DNA of 64,000 nt. It comes from Oenanthe sinensis (lineage: Eukaryota; Streptophyta; Magnoliopsida; Apiales; Apiaceae). Where the stretch lies: contig CM053809.1 in NCBI GenBank assembly GCA_028671895.1, forward strand, positions 1,905,501 through 1,969,500, given 5' to 3'. Within the stretch, counting starts at the first letter, position 1, and each line of letters starts with the position of its first letter. The translations under genes and the position numbers were made by a program. A model generated the notes under the pieces. That model ran no database searches and had not been told where the DNA came from. It saw only the letters and a program-made list of their open reading frames with translations. Positions 33,675-46,678 of the stretch are shown here, piece after piece.

Positions 33675-35993
33675 GATCATGTTATTACATTTATACAAGA
33701 CAGTAACTATTAAACTTACTGTCACCTACTTATGCTATGTTAAATATACTATTTCAAGTGACCGTCTAAACATACTGTCAATATATATATGACAGTATAT
33801 TTTACTTAGCTTATTATAAATTAAGATTAAGTAACTTTAGTAGATTACAATGTTAACACCAAAATCTCTAACAATAATTAATGAATTAAATCTCATAATG
33901 ATATAATATTATTATACTTCTATTTATATTAGATTTTATTAAAATTTTATACTACAATATAAAAAATCTCAATTTAGTCACCATTTAAACTACTTAATTC
34001 ATTAAAAAAACAAATTTCTTATTTTAAGTTAGTTTTTATATTAGAAATATAACTACTCATACCTTTAAATTATTTAAATCAATTTTAAAGTATAAAATAA
34101 TTAATATGTCCAATAATATAAACGGAAGTGAGTCCTAAACAACTCGATTAGTGTATAATGAGGGTTTTATAAATCATTTTTTATATATTAAATAAAATTA
34201 AAATAATAAAAATAAATATATAATAAATATAATTTAAATATATTAAAAAATATGGGTAATAGCCCTTTGTATCGCAATTTGAAAAAAATTTGTCTAAAAT
34301 ATCACAATTCTGAAAAATGGGCCTTTTGTCACTCAAAAACACAACTTTATCCTATATTTTGAAAAAATGCATTTTAATGTTACGGTTTTTTTATAAAAAA
34401 CAATTTTCTTTAAAAAAAACCTAAAACACATCTTTAACATGCGTAATAAAAAAAAAATTACAAACGAATCATGTAAATGCGTTTACCATGAAATATCAAG
34501 ACCCTCTTACCCATTAAGCAAGAATGAAGGGGTGGCATGAAAATTTAATAACGGGACTTAAAATCACGTTATTGCGGATAGATAAGGGCTAATTTATTTA
34601 TGAGAAAAGTGGCCTTGAGATCATCCTACGTGATTAGACTCAAATCTAATGTAAAATGGGTGTTGATCCTATGTGACACAATTTCTATAAAAAAATGTTC
34701 AAAATGGCATAGATTTAGAAAATAGTCCGAACTAACACCGAGAAACGCTAGACGATCTAGTGTTTAAGGTTTTTTAGCCCTACACGCTACATCGTATAGC
34801 GTTTAGGATATTTTTTTAGCACTACATGCTCGCATCTAGGGTTTTTTAAACTTTTGTTTTTTGTCAGAAGGGTTTTTTAAAGTTTATATATTAAATGTCA
34901 GAGGTTTTTTGAAAACTATAATTTTTTAAAACTTCTTTCCATTAATTTTATTTGTTTTATAAAATTATAATTTTTGAAACTTTTTATAAAAACGCTAGTT
35001 AATGTTGAGTTAAAAAAAATTAAACTTAATTTTTCTAAAACCTAAACTCAATTAGGGACTTAATGAAACCTAAAATATTAAAAACGATTAAATTAGAGTC
35101 CTAAATTTAATTAGGATTATGGGCCCTAAACCCTAAATCATTGAACATTCTATTACAGTCTTATGAATTCGGTACTTAACTTTTAATATAAGTTTAATAT
35201 TTCTAAAACTAAATTAGAAAATTGATGAACCCTAAAATATTAAAAACGGTTAAATTATGTGTTTGGTTTTGGGGTTACGTTATTATTATTTTATTATGAG
35301 TAAAATAAAAAAAATATTAAACCGTAAACGCTACACGATGTAGCGTGTAGGGCTAAGAAAACCCAAAATGTTACATGTAGCGTGTAGCGCTAAAAAATTC
35401 TAAAAGTTATACGATGTAACATGTAGGACTAAAAAAACCCTAATAAAGGCATCTCCCTACCTCCATGTTAGCTAAAATAGTGACGTGTCATTGTCTTTTG
35501 CCTAATATATATTTCTCCTTCTCCAACCATTCCTAGTGTTAGGAAAATTTTTACCTAACAAGTTACAAACCCTTTATATTTAACCAATATTAAAAAATTA
35601 TACATAACCTCTAAAAATCATCATATCCACTTATATTGTGACACATCATCAATATCATATAATCTTATATATATTTACTAATTAAAATAATAATAAAATA
35701 TTATTTTAAAATATAGCTAACGATTATAGATAACATTGTTGGAGTACAAGTTCTTGCAGGTGCGGCAAATTTTAACAAATCATTATTTTCCCTAACCATT
35801 TTACCTAATAGCATCAGAGATGCTCTAACAAGATGCTACTCTATATAGCGTCTCCAGTGCCATTTTGGGCATCTTTCCAAATATTGTCATTTTGAGTATT
35901 TGAATTAAAAATAGTGTCATATTGGACCTTTTCTCGTATAAAATTGGAATGACAATTTTGTAAATAATACCCCTCCCTGCATTCATGTAAATA
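33675..35993. other. AT-rich intergenic DNA with inverted subterminal repeats
   Basis: No gene seen. Units of about 38 bases built on TTTTTTAGCCCTACACGCTAC occur twice near 34765-34845. They occur three times in opposite orientation near 35325-35452, enclosing about 0.5 kb. This looks like an eroded DNA transposon of unknown superfamily. CCCTAAACCCTAAA at about 35126 is two telomere-like units only. The segment before 34240 shows nothing beyond AT-rich tracts. Confidence 0.45.
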
Positions 35994-36751
35994 CTAGCCT
36001 ATAACATGGGCAAAGTACAAGAGAATAGTAATAAATAATATATTATATATTTTAAATGAATTAAATATTATTTTAATTATTTATGTTATTAATTTTATTT
36101 ATATAATGTTGTACATGAGATGAATTAGTTTTGCATCATATTTATATTATGTGTTTAAAGTTTTATTAATATATTATTATATATTTATATTAATTAACAT
36201 AGATTAATAACTCGTGCAAAGTATTAATAAATTTTTATTAATAAAAAGAGTTTTGAATATATTATAAATATTTTAATTAAAATTTAAATAAAAGAGTATG
36301 TTTTAATATAAATAAAATATTAATATAATTTTAATATTCAAATTTTTATATTATAAAGTTGCAATTTAAAATAAATTAAAGTATTTGAGCGATGAGGAAA
36401 TTGAAGCATGTTATTAGATTGTGAGTATAACTCTATATTCTAATTAAAAAAAGAAGTTCATTTAGAGTAATATAATATAAAAGTATATATAATATAGATA
36501 GAGTACAATAATAAAATTCAATTAATATAAATAAAATAATATTATAATTTTAATATTCATAAAATTTAATTAATAAATTTTGATATTAAATAAATTAAAG
36601 ATGTTGACTAATAAGTAAATTAAAACATGGTAGTATATTGATTAAAAGAATGTGTTTGAAATTGAACAGGACACACACACATGTATTTGAAGTTGAGTGA
36701 ACACAAAAGGACTGATGATGAACCAAACATTTGCACTTACGACTTTAATAA
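35994..36751 (-). mobile_element. non-autonomous Helitron-like element, outer copy
   Basis: On the minus strand it ends ATAGGCTAG followed by T, which fits the CTRR|T Helitron end. It is homologous over its length to 36752-37483, with the same order of AT-rich motifs. Its 5' end (expected TCTATACTRTATTATTAAA) is missing because the next copy starts right after GACTTTAATAA. No coding sequence. Confidence 0.5.
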
Positions 36752-37483
36752 TTAGCTTATAACCCGTGCAAGGGAAGAGAGTAATAAATAATATATTATA
36801 TATTTTAAATGAATTAAATATTTAATTTGATTATTTATGTAATGTTGTACATGAGATAAATTAGTTTCGCATCATATTTATATTATGTGTTTAAATTCTC
36901 ATTAATATATTGTTATATATTTATATTAATTAACATAGATTAATAATGCGTGAAAAGCATTAATAAATTTTTATTATTAAAAAGAGTTTCAGATATATTA
37001 GAAAATATTTTAATTAAAATTTAAATAATATAATATGTTTTAATATATATATATAATATTAATATAATTTTAATATTCAAAAATATTTATTATAAATTAT
37101 AATTTTAAATAAATTAAAGTGTTTGAATGATGAGAAAATTGAAACATATTATTAGATATGAGTACAACTCTATATTCTAATTAAAAAAGAAGTTCGTTTA
37201 GAGTAATATAATATAAAAGTATATATAATATCGATAGAACACAATAATAAAATTAAATTAATACAAATAAAATAATAAAATTATTTTAATATTCATAAAA
37301 TTTAATTAATAAATTAAAGAGGTTGACTAATAAGGAAATTAAAATATGGTTGTTATTCATTAAAAGAATGTGTTTGAAATTGAGTAGAAGATACAGTAAA
37401 TTTGAAATTGAATGAGAGACAAAAGAAGCAGACCAATGACGGACCAAACATTTATCTTTCCGATTTTAATAATACAGTATAGA
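36752..37483 (-). mobile_element. non-autonomous Helitron-like element, inner copy
   Basis: On the minus strand it begins TCTATACTGTATTATTAAAA and ends GGGTTATAAGCTAA followed by T: TC start, CTRR end, no terminal inverted repeats, no target duplication. It lies head-to-tail with 35994-36751. No coding sequence. The same end sequences appear in the elements at 53734-58363. Confidence 0.6.
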
Positions 37484-37886
37484 TATACATGTCACTATTG
37501 TATTTTGTTTTAATAATATAGGATTGATACATATGTCATTGTATTTTGTTTTAACCTGATGATACTAGCCGGTGACGGGGAGAATCAAGCTCTTTATTAA
37601 TTAATGACATTTTGGGATATTTTATTTTTAACTAATTTAACTTATAGCCTTATAAATGAGTCCAAGTTTGAGATTTTAAGTCCAAGTTTGCGATTAAAAG
37701 GCCATTTCTGAAAAAATATTGATATTTTTTGCAGGACTTTTGACATACGCGGTGCATAATAGCCACGAGTTGCAGTGAAGGTTAGCAGCCGCATTTCCTG
37801 TATACACACAACATAACATAATATCCACACAAAAGATCCATTTAAGCTGATTGAGCCACACCATACCCTTGAATAATAATCAATCA
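37484..37886 (+). promoter_or_regulatory. upstream region and 5' leader of the isopropylmalate isomerase gene
   Basis: Non-coding. The last 100 bases before the ATG are A/C-rich (ACACAACATAACATAATATCC), typical of a plant leader. No clear TATA box can be assigned; TATTTTATTTTTAACT near 37617 is a weak candidate. The transposon border at 37483 leaves about 400 bases of upstream sequence. Confidence 0.4.
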
Positions 37887-40800
37887 ATGGCTTCTTCAGC
37901 TGCTGCTATTGCTTCTTCAAGTTCCTCATCTTTCATCAACCAGGTTAATTTATCCAATTCCCATTAAAAATTCAATCTTTTTTTGGTTTCTTTGTTGATT
38001 TTTTATATATTTCTAACAAATTTATGTGTTTTTAGCAGATAAAAGAGGTGGGGTTCTCACCAAATCCCAAGAAAAAGTTGTTTTCCAAGAATATTGTCTC
38101 TGTTATGGCCCCACAATCTCAAAGAACTCCTTCCACCACTGGCTCAGTTGGGTATTTTCAAGAATTGTGTGTGTGTGTGTGTGTTTTGAGATATGGGTTG
38201 GAGTGATTATGGGGTTTTGATGAATATTTAGGTGAAGACTGGAATGACTATGACAGAGAAGATACTAGCTAGGGCTTCTGAGAAACCCCAGTTGAGCCCT
38301 GGTGAAAATGTTTGGGTAAATGTTGATATATTGATGACCCATGATGTTTGTGGCCCGGGTTCTATTGGTATTTTCAAGAACGAGTTTGGCCAGAATGCTA
38401 AGGTATTCACAGTATTACAGATAAATACTCTGTTGGATTTGTTATGTGTTATCGTATTCTAATTGGAAATTTTGTGGCCGAATGTTGTAAAACTAAATTT
38501 GGATTGAAGAAGCTGAACCCGAAATGAAATCAAACTAATACTGGTTGTATCAGGAAAATAGTAAAATGGTCCTGCTGCGTAAAATAGTAAAATGCTAGTA
38601 TAAGAAGGCTTATGTGCTCACTCACCCAATATATTTGGTCACAGACCTGTCGTGTTTCTTTACTTTTATATTAAGCTGTTCTTATGGATGGAAGTTGGTG
38701 TTGCACTAAATGAAAGCAAGCTTTTATTGTCGACATATAGAACTGGTGCTGGCTTGCACTTTTAGACAAATATTTCTCCGTCTATTTTTTTAAAATAATG
38801 TAAAACATTGTTACATTTTCTGGACTGTATTTAATCGATGAACAAGGTAGACTGGATAAACCGCAAACATGTGAAAATTGAGTTCATGTCGTGCTATTTG
38901 AGCAAAGCTATTTGGGTGAACAGTTTTAGTTGGCATGAGAGACTGATATGTTAACTATTTGTAGGAAATATGTCTAGCTCATACCGAAGTGATAAACTGT
39001 TTCCGTTGTCACATAAGAATGTTATACATATTCTTTTAGTTATGTTGATGAGAGATTTATAACACATCATTTAAAATAATCAGAGGGTTTTAGTTCATTG
39101 GAGTTTACAGTTTGGGTGCTAGTGTGCTACTAATAAAATTATGGACTTATTCTTACAATATTATGATACAAATTGCAAATTGATAGTGCCTGGTTAAGTA
39201 GGACCAAGTCTGAATAGCAATACTGTGAACCCCTTCTTATACTAGCATGTGGTCGTTTCTGTATTTTAACACTGCAGGTATGGGACCGTGAGAAGCTCGT
39301 CATTATACCTGATCACTACATATTTACCAAAGATGAGCGAGCAAATCGAAATGTTGATATTTTGAGGGATTTTTGTAATGAGCAAAATATTAAGTACTTC
39401 TATGATATTAACGATCTTGGAAATTTCAAGGTAGGTTTTTTTTGGTTTCATCACGATCTTGGCCCCTCACTTATTTTACTATATAATTTCCAGTAGTAAC
39501 TAATGCTATTCATTCTGTTTTTAAATTTGTTGTACGGGTTTTACAGGCCAACCCTGATTATAAGGGTGTATGCCATGTTGCTCTTGCTCAAGAAGGTCAC
39601 TGCAGGCCTGGGGAGGTGTGCTTTGGATATATATATTAAAAGAACTTATTGAAATCCATTTGCATTTGAAAGCGGAAGAGTTGTATTAATCTTTACACAT
39701 GCAGGTCCTGCTAGGAACGGATTCTCACACATGCACAGCGGGTGCATTTGGCCAGTTTGCTACTGGTATAGGTAATACTGACGCTGGTTTTGTACTGGGA
39801 ACAGGAAAGCTCTTGCTAAAGGTTAGGCAAACCAAAACTATTGCTTTTCAATTTTCATACCTCTTTACATATTCTTTTACTGCACAAAAAATGGATTATT
39901 ATGCATTAAAGTGACTGGTATGGTTATTCTCATATCCTGCCTTTCTATGAGGTTGCACCATCAATTTTTCAGTGGTATTCTGTATTCTGTAATATGTAAT
40001 ATAATTCATATTTGTTTCTCTGCTCACATCTGTAAAATAAGTTCAGACAATGTTAAAAATCTGATTAAGGCTTCTACAGGAGATAGTTCTAGTTTTCAAA
40101 AGTTCTGGGTCCTTGATAAGTTCCTCTGATCTTCAAGATATTTGAAGATATGATACTCTCATGGTTTCCGTCAAGCAATAAAGGAATAGGTGTTAGGCAA
40201 AGTGTTTGTGAAATATATGGCCCCGTTGAACATTGTACCTGAATGGTTTCTTTCCCAGCTGCATATCTCAAATGAGTGCATAAGAGGGAAATTTTTTTAT
40301 TTTATTTCCCAAGGACTTGCATGCACCACTTATTTAAGGATCGACATCCTACTTATTCCAGATAATGTAGGTTCTGAGTTCTGACTTCCAAGGAAAATCT
40401 CCAGAACCACTAAAATATTTTATATGAGACATCCTATTTTCCTTCTCTCGGCTGTAACATTACTTTGTCTTAATTTGTTTACTGTTCCAAACCATGTACT
40501 CACAGTTTACATGTAATCTGAAATGGCAGGTGCCTCCAACTTTGAGATTTGTTATGGATGGTGAAATGCCGGACTACTTGCTTGCCAAGGATTTGATTTT
40601 ACAAGTATGTTTATCTGGGTGCTTTGGCACATAGCAACCTTGCAACGGTTTCTCATTTGTAAACGATAGTTACATGTAGTTTATTCCATCTTTGATGTTT
40701 AATGGTGTTGTTAGTCGTTACTTACTTTTGGACTACGGTTTCTTCATTGATGGCTTAAATACTACCAATGTTCGTTGTAGATTATTGGTGAAATTTCAGT

Positions 40801-43800
40801 CTCTGGTGCAACATACAAATCAATGGAGTTTGTTGGATCTACTGTAGAAAGCTTAAGTGTAAGTTTTGATTATTACCCTTTTAGTTTAAGAATCTATGTT
40901 ATATAATTATGTTGAAAGAAGTATATCTAGATCTACGTCCGGCTCTTCATTTAATTTTTTATGTCTTCAGATGGAAGAGAGGATGACTTTATGCAACATG
41001 GTTGTTGAAGCTGGTGGGAAAAATGGTGTTATTCCAGCTGATGCTACCACTTTTAAGTACCTTGAGGTTAGTGCGACATACAACAAGTGATCTTATCTGT
41101 TTGATTGGCCTCTCTTCCACATTATGAATCTATACTATCTATGAAATTTGCATCAGTAAAAAAGTTAGGATTTGCAAGTGTTGTTTGGGACTGCACTGTA
41201 TGACTGAATTTTTTTTGCTGTCTATTGACTTGGACAGGACAAAACATCTCTGCCTTATGAACCACTTTACAGTGACGAGAAAGCAAGGTACTGGTCAAGT
41301 ACTTTCAAATAGAGACCCTTTGTCTTATTTTGTTCGTGTTTCCCATTAAGTACAATTGCTAGAATTGAAGTACCGTTATTTGTACAGATAGCTAAATCAA
41401 TATTACATAGAAGATTTATACTAGCCCTCATGTATTATAGAAATAGTTAGAAACGGAAACTTTTCCCAGAGTTAGAATACGCTAGTTTTTTGGTCCACTT
41501 CTAGCTCTTAATGTGACATAATTATTACTCCCTCCGTCCCATCCATTTCTAAACACCTTCCTTTTTGGGATGTCCATCCATTTGTTTACATTTCCTTAAA
41601 TAGTATATTTTCTTTACAAAATTTAGTAGGTCCCACTACTTTACTTTTTTTACTTTTTTCTCCTTCCTTCTCTTTTCTTTACTCTTCTTAATCTCCGTAT
41701 CCCACCCGAATGTTAACAATCGGGTGGGACGGAGGGAGTATCATTTTTGGCTTTTTTCTTTTGCTATATTGTTATTGTTGTTTGTTATTATTATTTTATA
41801 TGAATTGTTAAGGTTGCATTAGTTGTTATTCATTTCCTCTCTGTATATGCAATTCGTTAGTATATCCTGACACACTGGGTTTAAGGATAACATGTTTTGT
41901 GCAGTTTATCAAAATTTTCACCTAGTGTTACCGGATGGGTTCAGGCATTCCTAATGTGTAGTTATGTGCAGTAAATTGATATATTTATATCCTCTCTTAA
42001 ATTTTATAGAATTATAATTTTGTTTCATACTTTACTAATTATCTTGTCTATTTATAGCAAGTGATTATCATAAAATATAATTATATGGTTAATGAATTAC
42101 GAAAAAATTATTTTTCTCACTAAAAAGGAACACACAGTAAAACAGAATACATTCATAAAAATCTCAAGCATGTTTATCCGTTTAAACTCGCCAATATGGT
42201 TTAATCTGCTAAAGAAATAAACCAGACTTCTTTTGTGGGAATACATGGGGCACTGTGTTTAATGAATATATATTTTTTTGACCGTATTTTATTCTAGACT
42301 TTGATGTGTGAGCAAGTGTCTGTAATTAATTAGGGATGTAAAGAAGAGTTTGATTGGATGTCTATGAATCTACTTAGTTTGTAGCAACGCCTTAACGGAT
42401 ATACTACCTGTGATCTAAATATCTAATGATTTAGTGGAAGCACCCATACTGATGCTCTTTATACTTTCTACACTATCATCTTAATTGTATTGAGTTTTAT
42501 TTCCTTCTTTTGCTTTGTGATGATGCCATTACTTATGAAAATCTCTATTTTCTAGATTTCTTTCTGAGTACAGATTTGATATCTCGAAGCTGGAGCCCCT
42601 GGTGGCGAAGGTGAGTTTGGTTGTTTTTTAGATATTAGTTTCTGGTTCTTGCGAGTAATATAATGAAAGAATAATAAATGCACTCTAAGGGCGTGCCTTT
42701 GAGAGAACCAGTTCTCTGTGCCCCACCTCTCCCCTCTCCCCAACTTCTTAAGTAATTATATATGATAGATTATAGAGCATGAACATTTTTATGATTGTAT
42801 CTGTGTTTTCACTTTGCACCATAATTTCTTGAGAGATCTTCAGTTCGAGAAAAAGTTGTTAACCCCTTAACATTGTATTTACGTTTTGAATGTTTCAATG
42901 TCTGATAAACATTATTGATATGTTTCCAGCCTCACTCGCCTGATAATCGTGCATTAGCAAGAGAATGCAAAGATGTCAAAATTGACAGAGTATATATTGG
43001 ATCTTGTACTGGTGGAAAAACTGAGGATTTTTTAGCTGCAGCCAAAGTTTTTCTAGCTTCAGTAAGACACAAGTTATCCTTACTGTTAAGCATATATGAT
43101 GTAAAACATACTCGTGGTTTTTGTTTTCCAATTATATCACCACTCTTTTTGGCCTCTGCTGTATTTAATATGCATATCAAGATAACCTTTATATAGGACT
43201 ATTTTTTCTCATAAATTCTATGATCTTAATTTTTCATATCGATGGAATTCACTGTAAGATGCATCCTGCATATCAAGTAACTCAAACTCATACTGTTTGT
43301 CATAGAACTTAAAAAATAATGACTTGTTCTTTTGAACTTAATTCACGTGCAGGGTAAAAAGGTGAAAGTTCCCACCTTCCTGGTCCCTGCCACCCAAAAG
43401 GTTTGTTCATATTTTTTAAAATTCTATTTCCTGACATATCTTGCAATTCAAACATGTTGGGATTAAAAATTGCTGACTCCAATCGCATTTAGGTCTGGAT
43501 GGACGTGTATAGCCTTCCAGTGCCAGGGTCTGGTGGGAAGACTTGTTCTCAGATATTTGAAGAAGCAGGCTGTGATACACCTGCAAGTCCTAGCTGTGGT
43601 GCTTGTTTAGGCGGTCCAAAGGACACATATGCACGCATGAATGAAGCACAGGCAAGTTGCATCTTTTCTTTCATGTTTTTCATGCAAAGGGAATTCCGTA
43701 ACCTTTATTGCTGACAAATGGCGTATGGTTTTATTTATAGAAACTTGTAATGGTAGTGCCTGTTTCGGACACAGATTTAGAAATTAGAATCAATGTATTT

Positions 43801-44661
43801 GGTCTGTTTGTGTAAATTGAAAATTTGACTTAAAACTGACTTGCAAGTTGAATTTAAAAACTATAAACTCTGTACTTATTTCATTTTCTTGTATTAAATC
43901 TGTGATTTGACAAAAACTGATAATAATTCTCACCTATAGCGACTTCTAATAATTTTAATTTTTTTTACTTGTAAGTTACACATTATCGATTAAACAATCC
44001 AAACAGATAATAAGATAGCATAAGAAAAAAACATGCAAGTAAAAAATTTATTTACACTTTTAAGTAATTAAATGACTAAACTAAAGTAAAAAGTAACTTT
44101 TATAAAGGCAAGCCAAACAGATTTAGGTTTTCGTTTCCTCGCAAGCTATTATTATAATTTATAAAATTATTAATCTATTCCATAAAATGTGATTTGTATT
44201 TAACACGTGTATGTAGTATATACACATCCATTTAATATTATACATGTTTACGTCCTAAGATTACATAGACACACTAGTCGAGAATCCAGATTAGAACAAA
44301 TGTTGTGACTTGATAGTAAACATTTTTATACTTGCAATACATCATCTAAAACTAGAAAATTGCATGTGTTTGTGTGATAAATGTGTCTACATAACCGCCT
44401 GCAAAAATATAAAGTTTTTATCCATCAGGTCAAAATTATTGCTTGGCATTTGCTAATCATTCCTAATGCCAATTCACAACTACGATAGTGATTGATATTA
44501 GTAGATTTGTGTTGTTGCAGGTCTGTGTCTCCACAACCAATAGAAACTTCCCTGGTCGCATGGGTCACAAGGACGGCCAAATTTATCTTGCTTCTCCTTA
44601 TACTGCTGCAGCATCAGCTTTGACTGGCTATGTAACTGACCCAAGAGAATTTTTGCAGTAG
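37887..44661 (+). CDS. IIL1: 3-isopropylmalate dehydratase (isopropylmalate isomerase) large subunit, plastid precursor
   Basis: Complete gene of 15 exons: 37887-37943, 38039-38146, 38232-38402, 39278-39430, 39547-39615, 39705-39821, 40530-40604, 40781-40858, 40971-41066, 41238-41287, 42556-42610, 42930-43061, 43353-43400, 43493-43651, 44521-44661. Spliced, it gives 502 residues. The enzyme isomerises 2-isopropylmalate to 3-isopropylmalate in plastid leucine synthesis, paired with a small subunit encoded elsewhere. A Ser/Ala/Lys-rich N-terminus of about 50 residues is a likely transit peptide; the mature part begins near KTGMTMTEKIL. The aconitase family is shown by GTDSHTC (exon 6), GSCTGGK (Cys369) and SCGAC (Cys438 and Cys441), the cysteines that hold the 4Fe-4S cluster. 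All introns are GT-AG except intron 14 (GC-AG). The exon 2 acceptor is a TAGCAG tandem acceptor that could add one Gln. I see no frameshift or stop. Confidence 0.97.
38166..38185. repeat. GT microsatellite in intron 2
   Basis: A run of about nine GT units just after the exon 2 donor of the isopropylmalate isomerase gene. It offers many GT dinucleotides next to a weak donor (TCA-GTTGGG). Confidence 0.8.
41528..41738. mobile_element. Stowaway MITE (Tc1/mariner type) in intron 10
   Basis: Terminal inverted repeats CTCCCTCCGTCCCATCC and GGGTGGGACGGAGGGAG, flanked by TA on both sides; 211 bases, no coding. It explains part of the unusually long intron 10 (1268 bases). Confidence 0.92.
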
Positions 44662-46678
44662 GAGGCTGATTGTGTACTTGCCATGGTTACTTTGGTACTT
44701 GTGTTGCTTAAACTTGATCATGGGAGCTGGAATGGAATATCAGGTTCAGGATCTGACTCATACCTTGTTTTGTTAAGAATCCAGAGTAAAGTAGATTAGT
44801 GTTGTCATTTTTTGTGGTCTATGAATTATACTACATGGGACATTGTAATGTCAGCCTAATATTTAAACTAAAACATGGGTACGAATATACAATATACCAA
44901 CTATAAAGCTTTTGTATTCATCTCTGATGAGAAAGACAGAGAGCTGGTGTTTACATTTGTAGTTCACTAAGAATAATTTTGTATGATCAAATTCACTTCT
45001 TTTTCTTTATATCTTGACTGAGAAAAGATGCTCCTCGTTCAAGTGTAGGTACCGGACCATGGAAATGGAATAACTTTGATAGTGAACACCTCATTCGATA
45101 TTCGTTTGTTAAAAGTGTGTAAGTGTACAAATAAACTGAGGCATGTTTACGATGTACCCGATTAGGATTCCAAGAATGGAAATTCGAAAGGCCAATTATT
45201 TATCGCCCTAACACTACGAGTATAGTACACTTTCTGCGGTGATCGGCTCTCAATGTTTGTTTTTGTATATTTCTGATTGATACTGAACACTTTTAAAATT
45301 GGCAAGTGTCATCTCAAATAAAAGTAAGAGAGAAAATAGCTTTAATCTGATGGTTTATACTTTGGAAATTAGTAGGATGATGTTTTTTCCTTTCCATATT
45401 TCTAGCTGAACTTTGGAGGGCACACTCACCTGATGGGCCCTTGTACAAACAGCACAAAACTTTCACCTCAAAACTTTAGTGGAGTGGGTCATTCCTTCAT
45501 TGTATATGGGGAACACGAACACACTCTCAATAGCCCCTTATTCAGTGGCAGGGAAAGTAATGAAGTGTTGATTGCTGAAACATAATGATTCAAGATGTCT
45601 TAATTATTGTCTCAGGGAATTATTAAAGATAAGATAAGATCAGATGATAACTTTTACAGTGGAATTATTGAAAGGGTGGCATGCATTCATAGCTACTCAT
45701 TTTTAATCTGTAGGATCCAGGGAAAACAATTATGAAATGCAATAAATTTAATGTACTCCCCTCTAGTGTCACCCCTTAAAAAGTGAAATGAATGCATGTC
45801 ATATCTCAATATTCGTAACCTAACCTAATGTCACACTGTTAATTCGTAATCTCAATTTCCTATCCTTGTTGCAAATTTAAGCAATTTTTTTTCATTTTTG
45901 AAGTTTGAATACAATGAAGGGCTCATTTGGCATTTGCTTGCATGGGCCTTGGCAGATTTTCTCATCGTTTTAGCTAGAAGTAGTAATATCACAATTTACT
46001 ACTACTACTATCAGGAAAACGGTCTTTTTAGCTAGAGTAGTTTCACTAGTATCACAATTCACAACTGCTATTATCAGAAAAACTGCTGTGTACCTTCTGC
46101 AAAACTGAAAACAATTGATTTCCTGAAATTTGTCTGATCAAACTGCCTTGTACGAAATAACATAATGCATTTAGCTGCTTAACTACTTCCAAAGCAATGA
46201 ATGAAAGCTTCCATGACAACAATTGTCCTACCAACTTTGAAGATTAACAAGTAAACACAATTAAAGTTTCTAAAATAGGGGGAAAAACAATCACAAGAAA
46301 ATACAAGGAAACAAATAATTTAATGACTGGAAGATGATAAGCTTCTTCCCAACAATAAGTGTCAAAGAAACCAAAACTTGCACACAGAAGTTCAATACCG
46401 AAAGCATTCTTATATTTACATTATAATCAACTGGTAAATTAGCAAACTACTCAGCTGTAAATAAATCTGTGTAGGAGAGCTAAGGTGTGGTATGTTGGCT
46501 ACGAAGAAACTGATAGAGCAAAGGTAGGACTAAAGTGACAAAGAAACTTGTGGTAAATAACGAAATGCAGGCACTTCAAATAAATTAAAAAGAAAAAAGG
46601 AAATCCAAACTTAACCAACTTTTAAAACTATATTTTCGTGTGAGTTTTTCTTCAGTGTTGGAGTCACTTCCAGTGCCA
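44662..46678. other. 3' flank between two convergent genes
   Basis: Holds the 3' untranslated sequence of the isopropylmalate isomerase gene (probably to about 44900) and that of the minus-strand Aux/IAA gene (from about 46440). I see no gene, no terminal repeats and no recognisable transposon in between. Confidence 0.5.

Noticed and set aside
35126..35140. Telomere-like CCCTAAACCCTAAA
   Set aside because: Only two units in AT-rich DNA. Too short to be an interstitial telomere tract.
39699..40384. Several small plus-strand frames after exon 6
   Set aside because: They are exon 6 read into intron 6, plus intronic chance frames.
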